From the NCBI GenBank assembly GCA_963802575.1, contig CAWDJF010000009.1, positions 62,001 through 126,000 of the forward strand: a stretch of DNA of 64,000 bases, written 5' to 3'. The stretch is from DATFTE01 sp963802575. GTDB lineage: Bacteria; Acidobacteriota; Terriglobia; Terriglobales; Acidobacteriaceae. A model generated the notes under the pieces. It was not told the DNA's origin and made no database searches. It worked only from the letters and a program-made list of their open reading frames with translations. Shown here in pieces: positions 54,325-64,000 of this stretch. The position numbers and the translations under genes were made by a program. Position 1 is the first letter of the stretch; each line of letters starts with the position of its first letter.

Positions 54325-54567
54325 ATGTTTGCTGACCAGAAAACTGCCGCCGTATTCCATAGCAACCGTTATTCGGCCGACTCCGCCTGCGAGCACTGCG
54401 GAGGCGTGGTTCGCCACGAGAGTTGGTGCATCACGCGTGACCCGCTGGTGTTCTATGCCTACGAAGTGGTTCTACATCCTTCGAAGTTGACCTCGGAAGA
54501 TGCGCTACGGCTGCACGGCATGGGAGTCACATGGACGGCTTGCCAGGGAACGTGCCCAGTGACATAG
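54325..54567 (+). CDS. Small CxxC-containing protein, unknown function
   Basis: This 80-residue protein (MFADQKTAAVFHSNRYSADSACEHCGGVVRHESWCITRD) has the motif CEHCGGVVRHESWC, a likely zinc ribbon, and ends in ACQGTCPVT. Similar small proteins seem common in Acidobacteriota, but no function is known to me. The start at 54325 was preferred over 54229 because the upstream extension is basic and unlike this family. No strong ribosome binding site was found. Confidence 0.55.
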   Translation: MFADQKTAAVFHSNRYSADSACEHCGGVVRHESWCITRDPLVFYAYEVVLHPSKLTSEDALRLHGMGVTWTACQGTCPVT

Positions 54568-54587
54568 GCCGTTGAGCCGGCTATTAG

Positions 54588-54809
54588 ATCAATCCGTCCC
54601 ACCGCGCCTACGGCAAGAGTAGGACTCTCTATACGCTCAACGATGTCGACCTGCTGGTCGTCTACATCTTTCCCCATGACACTTGGTACGTCCTCCCTAT
54701 CGAAGACTTCCTCGGTGCGAGGACTCTGTGCTTTTTCCCCGATGGCGGCCACTCTCGTTCCCGCTGGGAAAAGTATCGCGAGGCTTGGCATCTATTGACC
54801 GAGCCTTGA
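54588..54809 (+). pseudogene. C-terminal remnant of a PD-(D/E)XK endonuclease
   Basis: Downstream of an in-frame stop (54585-54587) the frame reads INPSHRAYGKSRTLYTLNDVDLLVVYIFPHDTWYVLPI, then ends REAWHLLTEP at TGA 54807-54809. This tail (YT-x5-D-LLVVYIxPxDxWYVxPIxxFxG with ExYREAWHLL) matches the group-I-intron-associated PD-(D/E)XK endonuclease family (PF11645). The catalytic N-terminal part is missing, and no start codon with a ribosome binding site is seen. It is a decayed fragment. Confidence 0.6.
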
Positions 54810-55319
54810 TCGAGAGCCGATTGTCCGCGGAGCGAATTTTGCAGGGGCCTGAAAGGCTGGCGGAAGTACTTCCTCGACGGGGTGGGAATGGATGCCGAGA
54901 TTTTCTCCGAGTGATAACGACACGAGTCTACGTAAGGTCAGAGCGACCTCCGATCCGCGAGCGGCGACCAGCGCTTCATCACAGCGAATCGTGACCTGCG
55001 ACCGGCGATCAGGTTTGAACACAGCGACCGGCCACCGGCGCCCGTCATTGACCTGTCTCCCGCAAGATGCTATAAAGGCTGGTTTTGTGCCGGGTTCGCT
55101 CCAGTGCCGGGAAGGCTCTGGCGGGCGGACTGTCCGGCCTGAAACATCCGACGCGGCCAAGCTCAGCACTCATTGTTCTTGTCTTGCAGTGGAAGCGTGT
55201 TCGGAGTTCCGGCAATGCGCTCCCAGCGCTCTCAAAAAGGGTGCAGGGATTCACTTGCCGGAAAGACGGTGCCTAAACACGTAGTCATCCTGACTGACTT
55301 CTGATTTCTGGAGGATTCC
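54810..55319. other. Gene-free interval upstream of the pyrophosphatase
   Basis: No gene was recognised. The region has GCGACCGGC-type repeated words (about 54960-55040). Only the GGAGG at 55312-55316 before the pyrophosphatase ATG is clear. A promoter or leader is likely but could not be pinpointed. Confidence 0.45.
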
Positions 55320-57809
<2,490 letters not shown>

Positions 57810-57829
57810 GGAATAGCGTTATTTCAGAG

Positions 57830-57859
57830 GCCATCCGCGTGGAGCGGGTGGCTTTTTTT
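57830..57859 (+). terminator. Rho-independent terminator
   Basis: GCCATCCGC-GTGGA-GCGGGTGGC forms a 9-bp stem (one G-T pair) followed by seven T (57853-57859). It lies 20 bases after the pyrophosphatase stop. Confidence 0.9.
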
Positions 57860-58028
57860 GTTGGAGGAAAAAAGCTTTAACCGCAAAGGACGCTAAGAAC
57901 ACAAAGGTGAACTTGGCATTGGCTTAGGACGGATGTACAGTTGCGCAGTAACCGGTTACCATCCTCAACGTCAAATGAAGAATCTGTAAGTGGGCTCCCC
58001 AGAATTGGTTGTTGAAATTGGAGGCGCC

Positions 58029-60104
58029 ATGAAGTTGCTCGCGGTTTTCTCTCTTCTCTGCAGTTTTTTAGCCTCAGCTCAAGTGCAAGACCCGTCGAAC
58101 GTATGCGCACCCAGTGCAGATGTCGAACGGGACCTGAAGCGGTTGGACATTGGCCACGGTCTTGCGGTGGAAAGCTCGCTGGCGATGCGGAAGCAGATCT
58201 TCGGCGAGTTACTACAGAAATATCCAGAGGATCTATTTGTACATCGAGAAGCGGTGACGACGATTTTTTCAAAGCTGGAGCACCAAGAACTTGTCGAACG
58301 CTATCGAAAGCTGGAGCAAGAGCACCCGCAGAGTCTGGAGTATCAGTATCTCTATGCGAGAGCTCTGGTGGACTTAGACACCCCGCAGGCGATGGATCTG
58401 CTCAAGCGGGTTGAAAGTGCGAAACCGAATTATCCGTGGCCCTATCTCGAATCTGCCGAGGTGCGGCGCTGGGGCAGGTGGAAGGACGCTGGTCAACTCC
58501 GCACCAACCTCAACCGGTTCTTTGAACTCTGCCCTGATTCGATGGACGCGGAGGCGTGGAACCTGGCGGAGAGTCAGAGCACTCCCGAGATGGCAGCTCA
58601 CTACGGGAAGGTGTTGCGGGCAGAGTTGATGACAGAGACGGATCCACACCGGCTGCGCTGGCGGACCGTATGGACCCTCGATTTTAAAGCAGCAACCGTG
58701 GCGCAGCATCCCGCGGTGCGGGCGCAGATCGGGAACGACGTGAAGCGCCTAGAAACGATGTCGGGCGAGAAGGGCGCACGCGAACTGGAACAGATAAAAA
58801 CAGGATATGAACTGGCGGAAGATGCTGCGGGCGTGAAGCGAACCGAAGAGCTGATCTTGACGAAGTTTCCCCATAGCACGCAAGCTGAAGACATCGAGGG
58901 GAAACGCTGGCGAGCCCAGCATCCATATCCTGCGACCGACACTTCTGAGGAGACAAAGCAAACCTACTATCGCTTGGCGCTGCAAAGGGACGACGAACTC
59001 CTTGAACAGTCTCCGGAGGTATCATACCGACTGTTTAGTCGCTTTTACTCGCTAAGCCGACTCAGTGACGTGACTGCAGACCAGTTGACTCAGGCTGCCA
59101 ACCAACTGCTGAAGGCGAGTGAGACGAGTCCGATCTGGCAGGTCTATCCGCCAATCACGTTTCAGATTGCCGAGGCTTACAACAAGAAGAAGATTCACGC
59201 GGAGCAGATATCTGGATTGGTTGAGGCAGGACTTATCGATGTCCGCGACCACGCGTTTGATTCGGATCGCGCGACTGACGCAGACACGCGGGAAATGGAC
59301 GCGGAAATCCAGGTCCGGGCGGCAGATCTTCTCGTCGATGCGGCGACGGAACTGAAGAATCCTGAGATCGCGCGGGCCGCAGTGAATCGCCTGGACAGTT
59401 TCACGCCAGAGGCGGTCAAGGATCAGTCGGAGAATTGGAAGGTAAGAGGGAAATTCGCCGAATTGGATGGGCACAAGCTGGACGCGCTGCTCATGTATCA
59501 GGCGGCGATCAAGGCGCGTCCTACGGACTTCCGGCCGGATAAGACCGATGAGCTCGCGGATAGTGAGGCGCGCCTGTGGAAGGAACTTGGCGGAAGTGCT
59601 GCCGCGCACGATTTGTGGGAGAAGAGGATGACGCAAATCGCGATCGCCAACGAGAGTTCATGGGAAGTTCCTGACAAAAGCATGCCGGACTGGGAGCTAA
59701 ACGATCTGCAAGGCCGCACCTGGAAGCGGACTTCACTGGAAGGAAAAACGGTACTCATTAATGTCTGGGGCACGTGGTGCGGCCCGTGTATCGCGGAGCT
59801 TCCCCAGTTTCAGAAAGTGTACGAACAGATGAAAGGCCGGAGTGACGTAGAGGTGCTGTCGTTCAACGTGGATGATGAGGTGGGGACGGTGGAGCCTTTC
59901 ATCAAAGAGCAGGGGTATACGTTTCCGGTGTTGCTGGCCAGGGATTACGTGAACGATGTGCTGCAGAGGAACGGAATTCCGCGAGTTTGGATTGTGGACC
60001 CGGCTGGGAAATGGCGATGGGAGCGGTTAGGCTTCGATCCAGAGCACGGGGGGTGGCAGGAGAGTGTGATGGAAAAGATGAGTCAAGTGGGGAAAGCGAA
60101 TTAG
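58029..60104 (+). CDS. TPR-containing protein with C-terminal TlpA-type thioredoxin domain
   Basis: The ATG at 58029, after GGAGG, opens a signal peptide (MKLLAVFSLLCSFLASAQ) of a 691-residue periplasmic protein. The central 530 residues are helical and resemble TPR units (for example YQYLYARALVDLDTPQAMDLLKRVESAKPNYP). The C-terminal 150 residues are a redoxin/TlpA domain: MPDWELNDLQGRTWKR, then VWGTWCGPCIAELPQF with the WCGPC active site, FPVLLARDYVNDV and IPRVWIVDPAGKW with the cis-Pro. It probably reduces disulfides of exported proteins, with the TPR part binding the partner. Confidence 0.85.
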   Translation: MKLLAVFSLLCSFLASAQVQDPSNVCAPSADVERDLKRLDIGHGLAVESSLAMRKQIFGELLQKYPEDLFVHREAVTTIFSKLEHQELVERYRKLEQEHPQSLEYQYLYARALVDLDTPQAMDLLKRVESAKPNYPWPYLESAEVRRWGRWKDAGQLRTNLNRFFELCPDSMDAEAWNLAESQSTPEMAAHYGKVLRAELMTETDPHRLRWRTVWTLDFKAATVAQHPAVRAQIGNDVKRLETMSGEKGARELEQIKTGYELAEDAAGVKRTEELILTKFPHSTQAEDIEGKRWRAQHPYPATDTSEETKQTYYRLALQRDDELLEQSPEVSYRLFSRFYSLSRLSDVTADQLTQAANQLLKASETSPIWQVYPPITFQIAEAYNKKKIHAEQISGLVEAGLIDVRDHAFDSDRATDADTREMDAEIQVRAADLLVDAATELKNPEIARAAVNRLDSFTPEAVKDQSENWKVRGKFAELDGHKLDALLMYQAAIKARPTDFRPDKTDELADSEARLWKELGGSAAAHDLWEKRMTQIAIANESSWEVPDKSMPDWELNDLQGRTWKRTSLEGKTVLINVWGTWCGPCIAELPQFQKVYEQMKGRSDVEVLSFNVDDEVGTVEPFIKEQGYTFPVLLARDYVNDVLQRNGIPRVWIVDPAGKWRWERLGFDPEHGGWQESVMEKMSQVGKAN

Positions 60105-60118
60105 CGGATGTAATCTCT

Positions 60119-60163
60119 CCCACCCTAACGCCGCAAAAGGCGCGACGTTAGGATGGGGCACCC
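60119..60163. repeat. REP-family palindrome
   Basis: CCCACCCTAACG...CGTTAGGATGGGGCACC, inverted copy of the family seen at 4135, 9555, 60566 and 63738. It lies between the convergent thioredoxin-domain gene and cytochrome gene and could act as a two-way stop. Confidence 0.75.
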
Positions 60164-60189
60164 TCGTTGGGAATGGCCCAGGCAAATTT

Positions 60190-60639
60190 TTAACGCAGGG
60201 ATTTGATGTAAGTGATCAGTTGCCAGAGTTGGGGGTCGGGTAGTTTCGACCACGAAGGCATTCCCTTCTTCATGTAGCCGTTGATGAGAAGCCAGTGAAG
60301 GTCGCCTTCAGTAGCAATCTGCTGCACGATATCGCTGCGCAGGGGTGGACGCTTCTTGGTGCCTTCGGCATTTTCTCCATGGCACTTTCGGCAGTGATCT
60401 TCGTAGATGCGACGACCGGCGGCGATGGCGTCGGGCTGTCCGCTGTATGGGTTGGTTTTCTGGTGTTCGGCGGGCGGAACTTTTTCGAGCCATGAGCCGT
60501 CGGGGAGCGACGCGGCGGCGCTGACAGCGAGGATGACCACTGACAACAATAGAACGAAGAAAATTCCCCACCCTGTCGCAAAAAACGCGACAAGGATGGG
60601 GCACCCGTTGGTTCGATGATTTTCGGTGAAGCGGCGCAT
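60190..60639 (-). CDS. Exported mono-haem cytochrome c
   Basis: This 149-residue protein has one haem-binding CRKCH (about residue 83-87) and GMPSW as the likely Met ligand region, with AAGRRIYEDHCRKCHGENAEGTKKRPPL as the typical class I cytochrome c start. The N-terminal hydrophobic export or anchor helix (residues 12-45) is unusual: residues 12-25 (GCPILVAFFATGWG) are the direct translation of a REP palindrome at 60566-60606. The start overlaps the stop of the upstream outer-membrane protein by one base (TAATG), so the genes are coupled. An electron-transfer role in the periplasm is likely. Confidence 0.88.
   Translation of the reverse strand: MRRFTENHRTNGCPILVAFFATGWGIFFVLLLSVVILAVSAAASLPDGSWLEKVPPAEHQKTNPYSGQPDAIAAGRRIYEDHCRKCHGENAEGTKKRPPLRSDIVQQIATEGDLHWLLINGYMKKGMPSWSKLPDPQLWQLITYIKSLR
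60566..60606. repeat. REP palindrome within the cytochrome c gene
   Basis: CCCCACCCTGTCGC...GCGACAAGGATGGGGCACC (a 41-base palindrome) is embedded in frame in codons 12-25 of the cytochrome gene. It provides the start of the hydrophobic export segment. Confidence 0.85.
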
Positions 60640-61490
60640 TATTTCGACTCCCGGTGGAAGATTCCGAGGAATTGTTCGATCTCGTAGGACACGCCGAAGC
60701 GGTAGAGGCGAGGGATGCTGTAATCGTTGAGGCCGAATTGCGGTGAGAAGGATAGCGTCGTGCCGTTGGGAGCGGTCCAGTTCATTGTCGGACCGACGTA
60801 ATGCGAGGTATTGTGCAGGCCGAAGCTGGAGCGGTCGCCGAGGCCTCCGTACATTTCTAAGCCGGCCTGGAATTTTTCCGCGCAGAAGGTGCAGTCGCGA
60901 GCTTTGGCGGCCAGCGCGAGAGGACGGCTGGCACCCCAGGCATAGCCGAACTCCCAGGGGTCGCCGCCGAGATTCTTTTCGGCGATGATATTTTCGCTAA
61001 GATTCCATCCTTTGAAGTTGCTGCCGAGAATTAATTTTAGTTCCATTTCGCGTTCGACATCGGCGCGGTTATTGCGGCTGGCGAAGTCCAGCAGTCCGTC
61101 GTGTCCCACGATTTCACGCAGCGTTTTGTCGGAGCTGATGTCTTCGTATTCGATGTAGATGACAGGATTGATGACATGTTCGCTGAGCAGGGGGCGAAAG
61201 CGGTTTTCCCAGCGGAAACCGGTGAAGATGGTGCTTTCGTGCTGGGTGGATTGTCCGTCCAGGTAGAACTCGGAGGTCCACCAGGTTTTGACTCCATATT
61301 CGAATTCGAGGTTGGAGCCGAGGAACAGATTGCCGCCGGGGGGATTGCCGACGACGTTGAAGCTCTCGATTTCGAGGTTGCCGGGTTCTTCCATTTCGTG
61401 GGAGTAAGTCACGAAGTACGGGCGCTCTTGCGCGCGGAGTGGCAAGACGGGGAGCAGGATGAGGAACAGTAAGGCGCAGCGTAGGATCAT
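60639..61490 (-). CDS. Outer-membrane-type beta-barrel protein, unknown function
   Basis: This 283-residue protein has a signal peptide (MILRCALLFLILLPVLPLRAQ) and amphipathic strands ending in Tyr/Trp/Phe (YGVKTWWTSEFYLD, HVINPVIYIEYED, EFGYAWGAS, YRFGVSYEIEQFLG), typical of a beta-barrel or transporter-type porin. It is the first gene of a pair with the cytochrome c. The start lies 12 bases downstream of a 15-bp inverted repeat, TGCAACT-G-AGTTGCA (61503-61517), which looks like a Fur-type operator. No function is known. Confidence 0.7.
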   Translation of the reverse strand: MILRCALLFLILLPVLPLRAQERPYFVTYSHEMEEPGNLEIESFNVVGNPPGGNLFLGSNLEFEYGVKTWWTSEFYLDGQSTQHESTIFTGFRWENRFRPLLSEHVINPVIYIEYEDISSDKTLREIVGHDGLLDFASRNNRADVEREMELKLILGSNFKGWNLSENIIAEKNLGGDPWEFGYAWGASRPLALAAKARDCTFCAEKFQAGLEMYGGLGDRSSFGLHNTSHYVGPTMNWTAPNGTTLSFSPQFGLNDYSIPRLYRFGVSYEIEQFLGIFHRESK

Positions 61491-61502
61491 GGTCTTTCTT
61501 GT

Positions 61503-61517
61503 TGCAACTGAGTTGCA
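61503..61517. promoter_or_regulatory. Fur-box-like operator
   Basis: A perfect 7-1-7 inverted repeat TGCAACT-G-AGTTGCA lies just upstream of the outer-membrane/cytochrome pair. The same words recur at 61602-61619 and next to the Fur-family gene (62164-62183). Confidence 0.55.
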
Positions 61518-61601
61518 TATTATGATGCGATCTTATGGTACCGGAAAAGTGGATGGGGAAGTGATGGGGATCACACGGGAGTTATTTTTTGTTTCAGGGT
61601 T

Positions 61602-61619
61602 GTTGCAACCAGTTGCAAC
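61602..61619. promoter_or_regulatory. Second Fur-box-like operator
   Basis: GTTGCAAC-CA-GTTGCAAC is a repeat of the TTGCAAC half-site in the gap between the outer-membrane pair and the Fur-family gene. Confidence 0.4.
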
Positions 61620-61677
61620 GGGGGATGGGATTTCCCCGACGCATCGCGTGGGGATTAGAGTTTGTCTTCGTGGTTGG

Positions 61678-61706
61678 ACGCGGGCGAGGGCGCCCGCGCC
61701 ACATTG
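61678..61706. repeat. GC-rich palindrome with CCACAT end
   Basis: ACGCGGGCGAGGGCGCCCGC followed by GCCACATT; the same family is seen at 35119 and 14027. It lies between the Fur-family stop and the operator region. Confidence 0.6.
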
Positions 61707-61713
61707 ACTTCTT

Positions 61714-62163
61714 CTAAGCGGCGCGGCAGGTGGAGCAGTAGCCTCCTACTTCGAGGCGGCTGACCACGATGTGGAATTGGCAGTCGCGCTGGATCTGGCC
61801 TTTGAGGCGATCGAATAGGTCGCTCTCGAATTCCGTGATTTTTCCGCAGCGCAGGCAGGCCATGTGGATGTGGTCGCGTTGCGGGCGGCGCTCGTAGTAG
61901 TGCTTCTCTCCCTGCATGTGCATGAGGTCGAGTTCGTCGATCAGGCCGTGGCGCTTGAGCAGGCTGAGGGTGCGGTAGACGGTGACGCGATCGATCTGCG
62001 GGTCGAGCTTATGAGCTTTGCGGAGAATCTGGCTGGCATCGAGGTGCTGCTTGGCAGTTTCCATGACTGCCAGGATGGTGCGACGCTGGCGGGTCATGCG
62101 CAGGCCGCGAGACATGAGCTCGGCCTGGAGGCGTCCGGGTTGTTCGGTTTCAGGAAGCGGCAT
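61714..62163 (-). CDS. Fur-family transcriptional regulator
   Basis: This protein of about 149 residues has the Fur winged helix (LMSRGLRMTRQRRTILAVME...SQILRKAHKLDPQIDRVTVYRTLSLLKRHGLI) and a metal-binding dimer domain: HYYERRPQRDHIHMACLRCGKITEFES, with the HIH pattern and the first C-x2-C, and YCSTC as the second C-x2-C for structural zinc. The sensed metal or peroxide is not decided by sequence. The predicted start at 62163 overlaps a half-site repeat at 62164-62183, suggesting autoregulation. The upstream frame to 62262 looks non-coding. Confidence 0.88.
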   Translation of the reverse strand: MPLPETEQPGRLQAELMSRGLRMTRQRRTILAVMETAKQHLDASQILRKAHKLDPQIDRVTVYRTLSLLKRHGLIDELDLMHMQGEKHYYERRPQRDHIHMACLRCGKITEFESDLFDRLKGQIQRDCQFHIVVSRLEVGGYCSTCRAA

Positions 62164-62183
62164 AGTTGTAAACGAGTTGCAAA
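62164..62183. promoter_or_regulatory. Half-site repeat at the Fur-family gene
   Basis: AGTTGTAAA and AGTTGCAAA, eleven bases apart, lie directly upstream of the Fur-family start and match the half-sites at 61503-61619. Confidence 0.4.
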
Positions 62184-62328
62184 TAGACTTTAACATTAAT
62201 GCCTTCACCACAGAGACACAGAGAAAACTCTTGAAAAAAGATCTTAAACGCAAAGGCCGCAAAGGGTTCGCAAAAGGTCGCTAAGGAAAACGGGGTGCGG
62301 GGATGCTGGCCTTGTCCACAGGGCTTCG

Positions 62329-62354
62329 TGGCCGGCGGGACGCCGGCGCTACTA
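62329..62354. repeat. 26-bp GC-rich repeat (exact inverted copy of 1389-1414)
   Basis: GTGGCCGGCGGGACGCCGG with GCGCTACT after it is the exact reverse complement of the 26 bases at 1389-1414, 61 kb away. It lies at the 3' end of the small helical protein gene. Confidence 0.8.
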
Positions 62355-62678
62355 ATTTTTCATTTTTTCTTTGACGCTGTGGGCCAGTTTTTCGATTTCT
62401 TCGGCTTTTCGAAGGACCTCGATGGAGAGGATGTTTTCGTTGGATTTGTCGACGTACTGCTTGAGCTCGGTGGCGAGCTTCAGAAGTTGTTCGGAGTCGC
62501 GGCGAATTTCCGCCTGGCGCTGTTCGTTGGCCTTTTTCGCCATTTCTTTTTCTATTTTCTCGCGCTGTTCGTCTTTGGGCTGCGGCGGTCCGAAAGGCGG
62601 GTTTTGTTGGGGAGCGCTGAATGCGATGACAGAGACGAGAAGAAAAGCGATGAGGCGGAGAGCAGTCGAAGAGCGCAT
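62352..62678 (-). CDS. Small secreted helical protein, unknown function
   Basis: This 108-residue protein has a signal peptide (MRSSTALRLIAFLLVSVIAFSA) and then a helical, charged body (PKDEQREKIEKEMAKKANEQRQAEIRRDSEQLLKLATELKQYVDKSNENILSIEVLRKAEEIEKLAHSVKEKMK), likely a coiled coil in the periplasm. GAGGTC precedes the ATG. The role is unknown. It is divergent from the MscS gene. Confidence 0.65.
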   Translation of the reverse strand: MRSSTALRLIAFLLVSVIAFSAPQQNPPFGPPQPKDEQREKIEKEMAKKANEQRQAEIRRDSEQLLKLATELKQYVDKSNENILSIEVLRKAEEIEKLAHSVKEKMKN

Positions 62679-62756
62679 GACGACCTCAAGGTGAGATGAA
62701 ATCGGGGACCATTATACGGAGGAGACCGGCACCGCTTGTTATAATCGCGCCGGATT

Positions 62757-63662
62757 ATGAATCGACTATTGCCGTTTGCCGCGGAGTTGGAAGGGCAAAA
62801 CATTCCGGGATTGTTGCAGGGGTGGCGGGTAGACGCGATGAACTTTTTGCGCCACGATCTGCCCAAGCTCGCGCTGGTGATGCTGGGTGCGTTTCTGCTG
62901 ATCCGGGTGCTGCGCGCGATCACCGGCAAGATTGCGGAACTAAAAGAGCCGCGGTTCACGCAAGGACTGCGGGCGCAGCAGATTCGCACACTGGCGGAAG
63001 TCATTAACAGCGTTGGAGTGTTGGTGATCCTGTTTGTGGGAGGATTGCAGGCGCTGTCGCTGCTGGGACTGAACCTGGGGCCGCTGCTGGCGAGCGCGGG
63101 AATCGCGGGGTTGGCGATTGGCTTTGGCGCGCAGACGCTGGTGAAAGACTGGATCAACGGATTTTTTGTGCTGGTGGAGGATCAGTTCAACATTGGCGAT
63201 ACGGTGCGGATGGCGGGCGTGAAGGGCGTGGTCGAGGAGATGAGCCTGCGGCGGACGGTTTTGCGCGACGATGATGGGACGCTGCACATGGTGCCGAACA
63301 GCCAGATCACGATTCTGTCGAACATGACGCGGGATTGGGCGCAATTTACGTTGCGCGTGACGGTGGCTTACAGCGAGCCGAGCGACAAGATCGTGGCGCT
63401 GCTGCAGCAGATCGGCGAGGACGTGAGGCACGATCCGACGTTCGCGGCTGACATGGTTGGTGACATACAGGTGCCGGGCATTGATCGCGTAGGGAATGGC
63501 GAGGCGGAGTATTTGATGTTGATCAAGACGCGTCCCAATAAGCAGTGGGTGGTGAGCCGCGAGTTGCGGAGGCGGATTAAAGATAAGTTTTTGGCGGAGA
63601 AGATTCCGGCAGGGGCTCCGGGCCGGGTGTATGTGGCGGATGCGGGGACGCCGGCTTCCTAA
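62757..63662 (+). CDS. MscS-family mechanosensitive channel
   Basis: This 301-residue protein has two or three N-terminal membrane helices (VMLGAFLLIRVL, VLVILFVGGLQALSLLGLNL), the pore helix GPLLASAGIAGLAIGFGAQTLVKDWINGFFVLVEDQFNIGDTV with the classical MscS A/G pattern, and a beta domain containing VVEEMSLRRTVLRDDDGTLHMVPNSQI. The cytoplasmic domain is complete. It is more like canonical MscS than the protein at 20621 and may have a separate tension threshold. Confidence 0.93.
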   Translation: MNRLLPFAAELEGQNIPGLLQGWRVDAMNFLRHDLPKLALVMLGAFLLIRVLRAITGKIAELKEPRFTQGLRAQQIRTLAEVINSVGVLVILFVGGLQALSLLGLNLGPLLASAGIAGLAIGFGAQTLVKDWINGFFVLVEDQFNIGDTVRMAGVKGVVEEMSLRRTVLRDDDGTLHMVPNSQITILSNMTRDWAQFTLRVTVAYSEPSDKIVALLQQIGEDVRHDPTFAADMVGDIQVPGIDRVGNGEAEYLMLIKTRPNKQWVVSRELRRRIKDKFLAEKIPAGAPGRVYVADAGTPAS

Positions 63663-63737
63663 CTCTCACCACAGAGACACAGAGTCACAGAGGAAGAACT
63701 TCGAAAACCTGTTCTGCGATTTGGAAGGTGTCTCGCC

Positions 63738-63780
63738 TCCCACCTTTGCCGCAAAAGGCGCGGCAAAGATGGGGCACCCC
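63738..63780. repeat. REP-family palindrome
   Basis: CCCACCTTTGCCGC...GCGGCAAAGATGGGGCACCCC lies between the MscS gene and the last hydrolase start, after a CACCACAGAGACACAGAG repeat (63667-63684) that is also at 62208-62223. Confidence 0.75.
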
Positions 63781-63817
63781 CGGTGTTTCTAGTGCAATCA
63801 AAGAGCGATTCGTAAAT

Positions 63818-64000
63818 ATGTTCAGGACGCGATTTGCGCGGGAGATTGTTTGCGAGTTTTTGCCTCCGTCACGGAAGGTGACACGGCAGAGAGTGATTGT
63901 GTTGTGCGACGGGATGCCTTCGATCCCGCGAAAACAGGGGCTGGCGGAGTTTCTGGCTGGGAAGGGGTATTGGGTGTTTTACCCGCGGTATAGGGGATCG
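63818..64000 (+). CDS. Alpha/beta hydrolase, 5' part
   Basis: The ATG at 63818 starts a frame open to the right edge (61 codons visible): MFRTRFAREIVCEFLPPSRK, RVIVLCDGMPSIPRKQGLAEFLAGKGYWVFYPRYRGS. The YPRYRGS-type ending before the cut, after a beta-strand and LCDGMP, suggests the N-terminus of an alpha/beta hydrolase (peptidase S9-like), with the catalytic Ser region beyond the window. Only the first third is visible, so the call is tentative. Confidence 0.55.
   Translation, partial: MFRTRFAREIVCEFLPPSRKVTRQRVIVLCDGMPSIPRKQGLAEFLAGKGYWVFYPRYRGS

Noticed and set aside
60407..60619. Plus-strand peptide HPVAKNATRMGHPLV resembling part of the multicopper oxidase N-terminus
   Set aside because: The similarity comes from both being translations of the same REP palindrome, not from protein homology.

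Overview
The window reads as a chromosomal segment of a soil-type Acidobacteriota genome (class Terriglobia, Koribacter/Sulfotelmatobacter-like). This assignment is inferred from gene content: many secreted proteins with FG-GAP, GloVer-type, TIG and parallel beta-helix repeats, a PEP-CTERM-like sorting tail, a Tes-like radical SAM enzyme, and a dense population of short palindromic intergenic repeats. No rRNA, CRISPR array, plasmid, prophage or intact insertion sequence was seen.

Layout. 1-9.3 kb: the end of a GT39-like glycosyltransferase, a CBS protein, a leftward copper-type cluster (His/Met-rich secreted protein, frameshifted Tat multicopper oxidase, TolC/CzcC-type outer membrane factor), secreted repeat proteins and a methyltransferase. 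9.7-17.2 kb: a Tes-like radical SAM protein (candidate membrane-spanning lipid synthase), a beta-helix protein, a GloVer/TIG protein, a frameshifted PepSY-like protein and an MBL-fold hydrolase. 17.3-26.5 kb: a coupled glycosyltransferase/glycogen-debranching pair, an MscS channel, a rhodanese with an in-frame UGA and a SECIS-like hairpin, an Nramp transporter, and a multi-PAS histidine kinase converging on a REC-only regulator. 26.6-32.5 kb: a LodA/GoxA-type quinoprotein oxidase of about 1200 residues with its LodB-like flavoprotein, then two coupled unknown genes. 32.8-42.4 kb: tRNA-Asn, a prolyl oligopeptidase, a large transketolase-like enzyme, an AhpD-like/PAS histidine kinase fusion, a secreted hydrolase and a C-terminally sorted protein. 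42.8-55 kb: small accessory genes (REC protein, Cys-rich protein, duplicated-domain and His-rich secreted proteins), remnants of a Ser/Thr kinase and of a PD-(D/E)XK endonuclease, and a MarR regulator divergent from a secreted protein. 55.3-64 kb: a K+-independent-type membrane pyrophosphatase, a TPR-thioredoxin protein, a cytochrome c/outer-membrane pair with Fur-box-like operators, a Fur-family regulator, a second MscS channel and the start of an alpha/beta hydrolase.

The best candidates for new biology are the selenocysteine-type rhodanese (21952-22299), the long-tailed LodA/LodB pair (26623-31285), the Tes-like lipid enzyme (9701-11827), and REP palindromes that are translated in frame inside two real genes (multicopper oxidase at 4135-4226, cytochrome c at 60566-60606). 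All functions are read from sequence motifs; no database search was possible.
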